Source: Nocardioides sp.
GTDB lineage: Bacteria > Actinomycetota > Actinomycetes > Propionibacteriales > Nocardioidaceae
Assembly: GCA_025965295.1 (NCBI GenBank)
Contig: JAOPXF010000284.1
Span: 1-13,180, forward strand
Length of the DNA: 13,180 nucleotides
Direction: 5' to 3'
The notes under the pieces were generated by a model. It saw only the letters and a list, made by a program, of their open reading frames with translations, was not told where the DNA came from and did not search any database. The position numbers were made by a program, and so were the translations under genes. Below are positions 1 to 8,618 of the stretch, piece by piece. The first letter of the stretch is position 1, and each line of letters starts with the position of its first letter.

Positions 1-1
1 C

Positions 2-1057
2 GTCGACGGCCCGCCGGGCGTGATCGCCCGGGCCGCCGCCGCCCTGCAGGGCGGCCAGAACCAGTACGCGCCCGGCATCGGGATCCCGGCTCTGCGGCAG
101 GCGATCGCCCGACACCAACAGCGGCACTACGGCCTCGAGCTCGACCCCGACTCACAGGTGGTGGTCACGACGGGTGCCACCGAGGGGATCGCCGCGGCGC
201 TGCTCGGCCTGGTCGACCCGGGTGACGAGGTGGTGGTCCTCGAGCCCTACTACGACTCCTACGTGGCGATGATCCAGATGGCGGGCGGCGTACGCCGGCC
301 GGTCACCCTGCGCGCCCCGGGCTTCCGCCTCGACGCCGACGAGTTCAGGGCCGCCGTCGGCCCGCGCACCCGGTTCGTGCTGCTCAACTCACCGCACAAC
401 CCGACCGGGACCGTCCTCACGCGTGCCGAGCTCCAGTCGGTCGCCGACGTGGCCGTCGAGCACGACCTCGTGGTGATCACCGACGAGGTCTACGAGCACC
501 TCACCTTCGACGACCACGAGCACGTGCCGCTGGCGACCCTGCCGGGGATGTTCGAGCGGACCCTGTCCCTCTCCAGCGCGGGCAAGTCCTACTCCTTCAC
601 GGGCTGGAAGGTCGGCTGGGCGACCGGGCCGGCCGAGCTGGTCAGCGCGGTGCTCGCGGCCAAGCAGTGGCTGACGTTCACGTCCGGGTCACCGCTCCAG
701 CCTGCGATCGCGCACGCCCTCGACGAGGAGCCGGACTTCCCCACCCTGCTGGCGGCCGACCTCCAGGGTCGCCGCGACCTCCTGTGCGCCGGGCTCGCCG
801 CCGCCGGGCTCGACGTACGCGTCCCGGAGGGCACCTACTTCGCCACCACCGACATCTCGGCGCTCGGCTGGGACGACGGGCTGTCGTTCTGCCTGGCGCT
901 GCCCGAGCGGGCGGGGGTCGTCGCGATCCCGTCCCAGGTCTTCCACGACGACGTCGAGGCCGGCCGGCACCTGGTCCGCTGGGCGTTCTGCAAGCAGCCC
1001 GGGATCATCGAGGAGGGGCTGCGCCGCCTGGCGGCGGCCGACCTGTCGGGGGGATAG
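2..1057 (+). CDS. Class I/II PLP-dependent aminotransferase, N-terminus cut off by window edge
   Basis: The frame is open from base 2 and already reads a conserved aminotransferase stretch (DGPPGVI, then NQYAPGIG), so the true start lies upstream and the GTG at base 20 is internal. Visible family features, numbered from that GTG: TGATEGI near 51-57 (cofactor phosphate side), NSPHNPTG at 123-130 (substrate/PLP binding), DEVYEHLTFDD at 155-165 (Asp and Tyr contacting the pyridine ring), and SAGKSYSFTGWKVGW at 186-200, where Lys189 is the expected Schiff-base lysine. The C-terminal small domain appears complete and ends in TAG. The fold matches fold-type I enzymes of the aspartate aminotransferase group. 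Close relatives include methionine/glutamine-type and N-succinyldiaminopimelate (DapC-like) aminotransferases, and the substrate cannot be decided here. About 40 residues or fewer are likely missing. Its 3' end converges on a membrane-protein gene. Confidence 0.93.
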   Translation, partial: VDGPPGVIARAAAALQGGQNQYAPGIGIPALRQAIARHQQRHYGLELDPDSQVVVTTGATEGIAAALLGLVDPGDEVVVLEPYYDSYVAMIQMAGGVRRPVTLRAPGFRLDADEFRAAVGPRTRFVLLNSPHNPTGTVLTRAELQSVADVAVEHDLVVITDEVYEHLTFDDHEHVPLATLPGMFERTLSLSSAGKSYSFTGWKVGWATGPAELVSAVLAAKQWLTFTSGSPLQPAIAHALDEEPDFPTLLAADLQGRRDLLCAGLAAAGLDVRVPEGTYFATTDISALGWDDGLSFCLALPERAGVVAIPSQVFHDDVEAGRHLVRWAFCKQPGIIEEGLRRLAAADLSGG

Positions 1058-1120
1058 TCCGCGACGATTCGGGGGTCGAAACGGCCGGGGAACAGCAGGA
1101 ACGTCGCGGAGTATCCCCCC
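1048..1120. terminator. Long imperfect inverted repeat between convergent genes
   Basis: The left arm 1048-1066 (GGGGGGATAGTCCGCGACG) and the right arm 1102-1120 are reverse complements at 18 of 19 positions, separated by 35 bases. The left arm covers the aminotransferase stop codon (TAG, 1055-1057); the right arm ends 8 bases before the stop of the convergent membrane-protein gene. The position suits a bidirectional transcription terminator. The 35-base loop is long for an intrinsic terminator and there is no T-tract, so a small mobile-repeat remnant is the alternative. The repeat is directly visible; its role is inferred. Confidence 0.6.
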
Positions 1121-1128
1121 GGAGCGGG

Positions 1129-2172
1129 TCAGTGGAACCAGGCGCGGATGTCCGGGCGGACCAGGAGGGCCAGGGTCACCACACAGGCGGCGAGCGGCAG
1201 CGCCATCAGGACCTGGGTGATGGTCGCCAGCAGGCACAGCACCGCGGCCAGTGCCGCCGAGACGACCAGGGCGATGCGGGCCCAGTTGACCCGGCGGAAC
1301 GTGAGCACGGCCAGCGCGACGGCCGCGAGCGACCAGGCGACGATGATGCCGCCCAGGACGAACGTGACGTTCAGGACCATCGTGTCGGTGACACCCTGGG
1401 CGGCGAGGTCGGGGTTCTGCCGGCGCAGCTCGTCGAGGACCAGGTCGGGGTTGCCGGCCAGGACGGCGATGCTGGCGCCCATCAGGACCACGGCCAGGCC
1501 GGCGCAGGCCCAGGTCATCAGGCAGGCCCAGATGACGGCCGGCGGCCGAGCGCTGCCGGCCCGCGTGGGCTCGGTGGGCCAGCCGGGCGCCGCGGTCGGG
1601 AAGGACGGGGAGGCCGGCGGGCCGGCGACCGTCGACGGCTTGTCGGAGGAGCCGAAGCCCACGACCGGTCGCGCCTCGGTGCGCGGCGGGGGTGGTGCCT
1701 CCGGAGCGGGTGCCGGGGCCAGCTCCGGCCGGGCCTCGCGGGCGATCCCGTCGAACCAGTCGCGGGCCGGCTGGAACCACAGCATCACCGCGGCGGCGGC
1801 GACCACCGAGGACATGAAACCGCCGGCGACCAGGCCGGTCACGAACAGCGGGAGGGCCAGGATCGTCAGCGCGAGCCGGGCGCTCCGCGAGCGGCGCAGG
1901 ACGTGGTAGCCCAGGATCGCCGCGGCCGCCGCGAACCCGCCCGCGACCATGGCGAGCGTGCGGAGCAGGTCGAGGACGCCCTGCACGCCGAGACCCAGGC
2001 CGTCACCGGGCGGCTCGCTGAGGAACCGCTCGACGGACTGCTGGGTCTCGAGCGTCTGGAGGCCGGCGACGCGCTCGAAGGCCGAGAGCACCACGAACAC
2101 CGACCCCAGCATGATCAGCCACGCGGCGAGCGTGACCTGTCGCGGTCGGGGCGGCGCGGCGGGTTCGGTCAT
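1129..2172 (-). CDS. Predicted multi-pass membrane protein with internal duplication, function unknown
   Basis: This is a 347-residue protein. The ATG at 2172 is chosen (MTEPAAPPRPRQ); a TTG at 2199 would add nine residues with no better initiation signal. Hydrophobic segments lie near residues 15-32, 70-92, 98-118 and 120-133, then after a Pro/Ala-rich linker (about 148-212) near 213-240, 266-291, 297-318 and 320-338. The two halves look like a repeat: RRSRSARLAL through WFQPARDWF (93-140) parallels RRVNWARIAL through VRPDIRAWF (293-346), each holding two membrane helices and ending in an aromatic motif. I recognise no catalytic or transport motif. It starts 33 bases downstream of the clpB stop on the same strand, so it may be read through from the heat-shock promoter. 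Conceptually similar small actinobacterial membrane proteins are annotated only as hypothetical. Confidence 0.82.
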   Translation of the reverse strand: MTEPAAPPRPRQVTLAAWLIMLGSVFVVLSAFERVAGLQTLETQQSVERFLSEPPGDGLGLGVQGVLDLLRTLAMVAGGFAAAAAILGYHVLRRSRSARLALTILALPLFVTGLVAGGFMSSVVAAAAVMLWFQPARDWFDGIAREARPELAPAPAPEAPPPPRTEARPVVGFGSSDKPSTVAGPPASPSFPTAAPGWPTEPTRAGSARPPAVIWACLMTWACAGLAVVLMGASIAVLAGNPDLVLDELRRQNPDLAAQGVTDTMVLNVTFVLGGIIVAWSLAAVALAVLTFRRVNWARIALVVSAALAAVLCLLATITQVLMALPLAACVVTLALLVRPDIRAWFH

Positions 2173-2205
2173 GGACCCATTCCACCAAACGCCTCCCAAC
2201 CGCGC

Positions 2206-4803
<2,598 letters not shown>

Positions 4804-4835
4804 GCGACTCTCCTGTGGATCGTGTCTGTGCTGGG

Positions 4836-4851
4836 GACGAGCATGCTCGTC
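4836..4851. promoter_or_regulatory. Perfect 16-bp palindrome in the clpB leader
   Basis: GACGAGCATGCTCGTC is its own reverse complement over all 16 bases. It lies 33 bases upstream of the clpB ATG and about 20 bases from the HAIR operator, so it is probably transcribed as part of the clpB 5' leader. It could be an operator for a second regulator or an RNA hairpin. It does not match the HAIR consensus and I do not recognise it as a CIRCE element. Function is unassigned. Confidence 0.45.
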
Positions 4852-4871
4852 ACGGATCCAACGCACCAGAA

Positions 4872-4892
4872 GTTGAGTCTGTTCCACTCAAC
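4872..4892. promoter_or_regulatory. HAIR operator (HspR-binding inverted repeat) upstream of clpB
   Basis: The sequence contains TTGAGT (4873-4878), a 7-base spacer, and ACTCAA (4886-4891), flanked by G and C, so both arms are symmetric. This matches the HspR-associated inverted repeat, consensus CTTGAGT-N7-ACTCAAG, except for the outermost pair. Established role: HspR binds such sites with DnaK as corepressor and represses dnaK and clpB until heat stress titrates DnaK. On the clpB strand, TAGAGT (complement of 4891-4896) adjoins the operator and could be a -10 element, placing repressor over the start of transcription; this detail is tentative. The site also lies 65 bases before the divergent gene at 4957. 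Confidence 0.9.
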
Positions 4893-4956
4893 TCTACCGG
4901 GGTTGAGGCGCCACGGGCCCGGGGCGCCGACCGCCTCACATGAGAGCCTCTCCCCC

Positions 4957-5385
4957 ATGGCTGACGACGCACCCGAGGCAGAGGTCCCGACCTGGCGGGG
5001 CGTCAAGACCTTCTTCCCCGAGATGACGCTCCGGGTGGGCACGTCCGCACCCGTGACGCTGGAGGCCCTCGCCTCCGCCCTGCGCGCCGCGGGGTTCCGG
5101 ATCCGGCACCGCGGCACGACCGGGTTCCAGGCCTCGTACGTCGACTGGCTCGACGTCGTGGCCGGGACCCTCAACCGGACCCGGCTCCAGGTCAGCGCAT
5201 CGACAGCCGAGGGTGGGACCGGGATCGTGGTCGCCGTCCGCTCGACCGGGAGCGACCTCAAGGCCCGGAAGAAGGCGTCGGCGGGGTTGTCGGCGGCCGT
5301 CCGGGAGCTGCGGGGCCGCGGCCTCGCCGTGACGACCACGGACTGGGCGGTCCCCGAGAGCCGCCGGAAGGGCAAGCGCCGATGA
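4957..5385 (+). CDS. Small protein of unrecognised family, copy P1 of four
   Basis: This is a 142-residue protein, first of four paralogues in the window. Visible shared features: an N-terminal VPTW element, PEMTLRV (compare PEMTI, PQLTL, PQLTP in the others), an AP-x-TLEALASAL helix, F-R-I-R followed by GFQASYVDW, an NRTRLQVSAS strand, a basic KARKKASAGLSAAVRELRGRG helix segment, and VTTTDW. It ends in a basic tail, RRKGKRR, shared with P4. Predicted pattern is a small alpha/beta fold with no signal peptide or membrane segment. It is divergent from clpB, with the HAIR site in the shared 153-base gap, so heat-shock co-regulation is possible. The start is ATG 4957; only a weak GAGAG precedes it. 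Its stop overlaps the next start (ATGA). Function unknown. Confidence 0.85.
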   Translation: MADDAPEAEVPTWRGVKTFFPEMTLRVGTSAPVTLEALASALRAAGFRIRHRGTTGFQASYVDWLDVVAGTLNRTRLQVSASTAEGGTGIVVAVRSTGSDLKARKKASAGLSAAVRELRGRGLAVTTTDWAVPESRRKGKRR

Positions 5386-5417
5386 CCCCGCCGATGACTC
5401 CGCCGATGACCCCGCCG
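5382..5417 (+). repeat. Three tandem 12-bp repeats encoding MTPP at a gene start
   Basis: ATGACCCCGCCG is repeated three times (the middle unit has ACT for ACC), giving MTPPMTPPMTPP. Each unit supplies an in-frame ATG (5382, 5394, 5406), so the start of the following gene is ambiguous by 0, 4 or 8 residues. The first ATG overlaps the P1 stop codon. Confidence 0.85.
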
Positions 5418-5879
5418 CTCCCGCTGCCGGTCCTCGAGGCGGACTGCTCGCGGTGCTTCGGTCTGTGCTGCGTGCTGCTGCCGTTCCGGGCCTCGGACGG
5501 CTTCGGGGCGGACAAGCCCGGCGGACAGGCGTGCGGCCACCTGCAGGCCGACGACCGGTGCGGGATCCACCGCGACCTGGTGGGGTCCGGCTGGCCGGGC
5601 TGCGCGGCGTACGACTGCCGCGGCGCCGGGCAGCAGGTCTCCCAGGTGACCTACGGCGGCGTGTCCTGGCGCGACCAGGGCAACCTCGCGGAGATGGCCG
5701 CCGTGCTGTCCGTGGTGCGCGTGCTGCACGGCCTGCTCGAACGGCTCGCGGGGCTCGACGGCCGCGGAGTGTCCGCCCTGCGGGACCGGATCATCGTCGC
5801 GACCGCGGGCTCGCCCGAGGAGCTGCTGCTCCTGGACCTCGACGACCTCGAGGAGGACGTGGCGGCCGCGGCGGCATAG
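5382..5879 (+). CDS. Cysteine-rich protein with CxxC...CC cluster, probable metal or Fe-S binding
   Basis: This is a 165-residue protein if the first of three tandem ATGs is used. After an MTPP-repeat leader it shows DCSRCFGLCCVLLPF at 21-35, then Cys51, Cys60 in RCGIH, Cys74 and Cys79 in YDCRGAGQ. All eight cysteines fall in residues 22-79, a layout resembling YkgJ-type zinc/iron-chelating domains. In actinobacteria a similar CxGLCC...DKP...C...CxIH...GC..YDC module is, from memory, often joined to pentapeptide repeats. Here the remainder (90-165) is helical and acidic, with LLLLDLDDLEEDV near the end, and lacks such repeats. It is translationally coupled to P1 by ATGA. The partner or metal is not known. 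The stop lies just before a copy of the hspR 3' end. Confidence 0.8.
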   Translation: MTPPMTPPMTPPLPLPVLEADCSRCFGLCCVLLPFRASDGFGADKPGGQACGHLQADDRCGIHRDLVGSGWPGCAAYDCRGAGQQVSQVTYGGVSWRDQGNLAEMAAVLSVVRVLHGLLERLAGLDGRGVSALRDRIIVATAGSPEELLLLDLDDLEEDVAAAAA

Positions 5880-5882
5880 TCC

Positions 5883-5911
5883 GCTCAGGGACGCCGGCGC
5901 CAGACGACGAG
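5883..5911. repeat. 29-bp direct repeat: exact copy of the hspR 3' end (left copy)
   Basis: All 29 bases are identical to 9480-9508, which covers the hspR stop codon and its last codons (minus-strand VVWRRRP-stop). The copy is in the same orientation, 3,597 bases to the left. No hspR reading frame continues beyond it here. The match is consistent with a direct repeat left by recombination or integration at the hspR 3' end. Confidence 0.8.
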
Positions 5912-5943
5912 GTCATGAGCACGCCCGTGACACGATCGTCCCC

Positions 5944-6000
5944 ATGACCGCGCGAACGCTGCTCGGGACCGCCCACGACCGCGCGGAGCGGGTGTGGTGA
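5944..6000 (+). other. Possible 18-codon upstream ORF overlapping the P2 start
   Basis: ATG at 5944 opens a frame reading MTARTLLGTAHDRAERVW that stops with the TGA at 5998-6000, overlapping a candidate P2 start (GTG 5997). A 10-codon frame (5915-5947) ends in ATGA at this ATG. Such overlaps could couple translation, but short frames are common in GC-rich DNA and there is no homology evidence. Low confidence. Confidence 0.2.
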
Positions 6001-6395
6001 GCGGCGAGGTGCCCCCGTGGAACATGGGCAACATCGCGAGCTTCCACCCCGAGATGACCATCAGTGCCGCGGCCCCGACCGCCGACGTGCTGCAGAGCAT
6101 CGCCGCCGGGCTCGAGGGAGCGAGGTTCAAGATCAAGAAGCGCGCGGACGACGGCTTCACGGCCCGCTACGTCGATTGGGTCTCGATCGCGGCCGCCAAC
6201 ATCAACTGGACCTCGGTCGAGGTGCACGCCTCGCCGGGCGGTGACGGCACCGACGTTCTGGTCCGCGGTGGCTACGAAGGCACCGCCCGCAACGGTCGCA
6301 AGCGGGCGGCCGAGAGGCTGTCGGCCGCGGTCCGCGACCTGAGCGGCCGCGGGATCGCCGTGAGCACGACGCCCTGGTCGGCCGGCAAGAAGTAG
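5994..6395 (+). CDS. Small protein of unrecognised family, copy P2 of four
   Basis: This is a 133-residue paralogue of P1, P3 and P4. Shared landmarks: VPPW near the N-terminus, FHPEMTISAAAP, GLEGARFKIKKR, GFTARYVDW, NINWTSVEV, a GRKRAAERLSAAVRDLSGRG segment and VSTTPW near the end. It lacks the RKGKRR tail of P1 and P4 and ends in SAGKK. The start is GTG 5994 or GTG 5997; GGAG at 5985-5988 lies 5 or 8 bases upstream and allows either, and the MVSG reading resembles the MVSS start of P4. Six bases of downstream sequence separate its stop from that of a degraded hspR tail. No signal peptide or membrane helix. Function unknown. Confidence 0.8.
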   Translation: MVSGEVPPWNMGNIASFHPEMTISAAAPTADVLQSIAAGLEGARFKIKKRADDGFTARYVDWVSIAAANINWTSVEVHASPGGDGTDVLVRGGYEGTARNGRKRAAERLSAAVRDLSGRGIAVSTTPWSAGKK

Positions 6396-6398
6396 CGG

Positions 6399-6540
6399 TC
6401 AGGGACGGCGGCGCCAGACGACGCGCGACTGGCCGGGCGCGGGCTGGCGCAGCACCGACAGCTTGTTGGATGGGCGCAGGGGGCCCTCGCCGGGACGGGT
6501 GTCGGGCGCCTGGCGCAGCGCCGCGTGGGCGGCCGCGAGC
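6399..6540 (-). pseudogene. Degraded 3' fragment of hspR
   Basis: Read on the minus strand this matches the 3' third of the intact hspR (9482-9625): it still ends in VVWRRRP-stop, and upstream of that reads a recognisable LSVLRQPAPGQS-like version of the normal LPVLRRPDPVQS. Divergence from the intact gene is clear throughout, unlike the exact 29-bp copy at 5883. The similarity stops near 6540, where the sequence switches to dnaJ, so the N-terminal HTH domain is absent and no functional HspR can be made. Confidence 0.75.
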
Positions 6541-6805
6541 CCTTGCGCCCGAACAGCCGGTGCGGTGAGACCTTCACGCTCACGAACAGGTCGCCCGCCG
6601 GTCCGCCGTTCTCACCCGCGGCCCCCTTGCCCCGCACCCGGATCCGCTGGCCGTCCTTGACCCCGGCGGGGATGCACGCCTGATCGAGCGGGCCGACATG
6701 CCACGCCCATTGCCGTGGCAGGTGGGGCACGGCTCGTCGTACACGAGCTGCCGGCCGCCGCAGGCGGGAGTCTCGTTCATCGAGAACGCGCCGCCGACGG
6801 AGGCG
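6541..6805 (-). pseudogene. Frameshifted internal fragment of dnaJ
   Basis: About 265 bases align with the intact dnaJ at about 10239-10506, the end of the zinc-finger region and the start of the first C-terminal domain. Minus-strand translation gives SVGGAFSMNET and YDEPCPTCHGNGRGM in one frame. A lost base near 6682 moves the remainder, IPAGVKDGQRIRVRGKG through SPHRLFGRKG, to another frame. A 3-base loss also removes one zinc-ligand cysteine (NETPACGG instead of NETCPACGG). There is no J-domain, start or C-terminus. It joins directly to the hspR fragment, so it looks like a duplicated hspR-dnaJ segment with an internal deletion of roughly 600 bases. Confidence 0.88.
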
Positions 6806-6821
6806 CCAGCGTGCCCCGTAG

Positions 6822-6965
6822 TCCCGGAACCAGCTGTTCCGCGAGTACTCCCGCCCGGCGGGCACCGCCGCCACGGGCACCGGCCTCGGGGTGTACGTCG
6901 TGCGCACGCTGGCCGAGGCGCAGAGCGGCACCGTCGCGTTCGCGCCGCGCGTTTCACTGCCGGCG
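6822..6965 (+). pseudogene. Fragment of a histidine-kinase ATPase (HATPase_c) domain
   Basis: The plus-strand frame after a TAG at 6819 reads LFREYSRPAG, then ATGTGLGVYVVRTLAEAQSGTV. This resembles the F-box to G2-box region of sensor histidine kinases (typically F-x-R...GTGLGLY-V-x-x-L-A-E-A-x-G-G). Only this last part of the ATP-binding domain is present. There is no phospho-acceptor histidine, N-box or DxG motif, and similarity fades after about 6935. The frame has no credible start. It lies between the dnaJ fragment and the next intact gene, so it is best seen as recombination debris. Identification rests on motif recognition alone. Confidence 0.55.
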
Positions 6966-7014
6966 ACGCGGGGCATGGATTGGGTAGCCCCGTCTCCCAG
7001 CATGAGGTGTCCCC

Positions 7015-8223
7015 ATGACCGAGATCGCGATCGACTACGGCACGCTCTCCCTTGCCCAGCAGGTGCTCCAACGCCAGCAGGGCCACGCCCAGAAGATCGC
7101 CGACTACCTGCCGGCTAACGCCGACATCGGCGACTCGACCGGCCTGCTGCTGTCGATGTTCGACCCGCTATCGCGCATCGCGGTCGACCTCGGCTCGCAG
7201 GCCGCGCAGACGCTCGGGCAGATCGAGCGGACCACCGCAGCGTCCGTGGGCGACACGGCCGCCGACCTGGCCGACAGCGACGGCAAGGTCGGCGACGCCT
7301 TCAGCAAGCTGATCGCCCGGCTCGGAGGCCCCGGCGGCACCGCGGACGCGCCGTACCCCGACCTGAACGGGCCCACCCTCGGGGCCGCCGGCGGCGGCGC
7401 CGACGACGGGTACGGCGCCGTGGAGTCGTACTTCGTCACCAAGGCCTACGCCACCGGCGAGAGCCTCGGCGGCGGCATCAACAGCGCCCGTGACCTGGTG
7501 GCCAGCCTCGGCGACGGGGGGCTCGTCGGGACGGTCGGCGAGGTCGCCGACGCCTCGTCGTACCTCGTCCCGGGGCAGGCGCCGGAGAACTTCGTCCAGG
7601 ACCTGCGCTGGAGCGCCGGGCTGCTCCTCGGCAGCATCGACTGGGTCGCCGAGAAGTTCATCGGCTTCTCGATCCTGGACCGCTGCGTTTACAAGCCGCT
7701 CGCCGGCGACTGGCAGGGCATCTACCGCTGCGCCGAGGCATGGAGCCACGCCGGCGACTCGCTCACCGCGATCGCCCGCAACCACGCGGGGCGCGTGGCC
7801 AGCACTCCCGCGACCTGGGAGGGTCTCTCCGGCAACTCCCTCCGGGCCGCGATGGCGACGATCTCCGAGGGCTGCCTGGGCCTCAGCGCGGCCTTCGCGA
7901 CGGCCTCGTCTTACACGAAGACGATCTCGACGGTCTGCAAGCTCGCGTGCTCCGGCATCGGTCTCGCCCTTAACACGATCGCGACCGCCCTGCTGGACCT
8001 CGCCTCTGATGCGGCGGTGCCCGTCATCGGGTGGGCGAAGGGCGCCTTCGACGCCTACGACAAGATCAACAAGGTCATCGGAGCCGTCCGCCTGATCTAC
8101 ACGATCATCGAGACGGTGTCGTCGGCGATCCAGGACTTCGCCGAGGCCAAGACCGCGATCTTCGACAAGCTGGGGATCATCGAGGACCTCGCCCAGGGCG
8201 CGGCCCGGAGCGTGGCGTCATGA
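7015..8223 (+). CDS. WXG100-like (type VII/ESX-associated) protein, function unknown
   Basis: This is a 402-residue Ala/Gly-rich, mainly helical protein with no Sec signal. The ATG at 7015 follows GAGG with a spacing of about 6 bases. Residues 1-100 are a helical domain (IDYGTLSLAQQVLQ through AFSKLIARL), followed by a Gly/Pro linker (103-135). A second helical unit carries GDWQGIYRCAEAW (231-243) and TWEG (267-270), the W-x-G turn of WXG100-type helical hairpins. The C-terminal region (about 300-375) has hydrophobic helices, VCKLACSGIGLALNTIATALL and VIGAVRLIYTIIETV. Larger actinobacterial WXG proteins usually continue into a toxin or enzyme domain; this one ends without any I recognise. It is first of four genes joined by ATGA or TGATG overlaps. 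No ESX core genes are in the window, so secretion is inferred. Confidence 0.85.
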   Translation: MTEIAIDYGTLSLAQQVLQRQQGHAQKIADYLPANADIGDSTGLLLSMFDPLSRIAVDLGSQAAQTLGQIERTTAASVGDTAADLADSDGKVGDAFSKLIARLGGPGGTADAPYPDLNGPTLGAAGGGADDGYGAVESYFVTKAYATGESLGGGINSARDLVASLGDGGLVGTVGEVADASSYLVPGQAPENFVQDLRWSAGLLLGSIDWVAEKFIGFSILDRCVYKPLAGDWQGIYRCAEAWSHAGDSLTAIARNHAGRVASTPATWEGLSGNSLRAAMATISEGCLGLSAAFATASSYTKTISTVCKLACSGIGLALNTIATALLDLASDAAVPVIGWAKGAFDAYDKINKVIGAVRLIYTIIETVSSAIQDFAEAKTAIFDKLGIIEDLAQGAARSVAS

Positions 8224-8618
8224 GCACCCACGAGGCGGAGTACACCGCCCGACTGGAGGCTCTGACCGCACGCCTGGAGCGGGAGGCCGCCGACGGCCGG
8301 CGCTCGCTGGAGCAGTCGCAGGAGCGGCGCGCCGAGGCGGCCCGCGCGGGCGAGCTCGGCCGGGACTGGCAGGACGTCCAGCGCCGGGTCGACGCCGGGC
8401 AGACCACGCTGACCGCGGTGTTTACCGGTGAGGACGACAGTCCGGAGGCCCGACGCTTGGTCGCGCTGTCACAGCGCAACCTGGCCGAGGCCCGGGAGCA
8501 GCTCCCCGAGCGGATCCAAGAGGAGCTGGCCGCCGCGGAGGTCGAGTTCGCCCGGATCGGCCGGGGACCGACGCCGCCGCGCCTGGCCACCGACGATCCG
8601 GGAGACTCGCCGTCATGA
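8220..8618 (+). CDS. Short helical coiled-coil protein in the WXG operon
   Basis: This is a 132-residue hydrophilic protein whose ATG overlaps the upstream TGA (ATGA at 8220-8223). Residues 5-55 (EAEYTARLEALTARLEREA onward) and 78-115 (RRLVALSQRNLAEA...) are heptad-like and rich in Glu, Ala and Arg. Between them lies DVQRRVDAGQTTLTAVFTGEDDSPEA, a D-x-G...GEDDSPEA element that resembles, from memory, short proteins next to WXG100-like genes in actinobacteria. The length and helicity would suit a binding partner or chaperone for the 402-residue protein, but that is inference from position. The stop overlaps the P3 start. Confidence 0.78.
   Translation: MSTHEAEYTARLEALTARLEREAADGRRSLEQSQERRAEAARAGELGRDWQDVQRRVDAGQTTLTAVFTGEDDSPEARRLVALSQRNLAEAREQLPERIQEELAAAEVEFARIGRGPTPPRLATDDPGDSPS

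Noticed and set aside
4804..4887. 28-residue N-terminal extension of ClpB from a start at 4887
   Set aside because: It would start inside the HAIR operator and lacks family similarity; ATG 4803 has a strong ribosome-binding site and the canonical ClpB N-terminus.
6580..7086. Minus-strand frames over 6272-7086 as intact genes
   Set aside because: They only contain pieces of the dnaJ relic in two different frames, with unrelated sequence at both ends and no start signal.
7104..7785. Minus-strand frames antisense to the WXG-like gene
   Set aside because: No ribosome-binding site or recognisable protein; the plus-strand gene shows operon overlaps and sensible composition.
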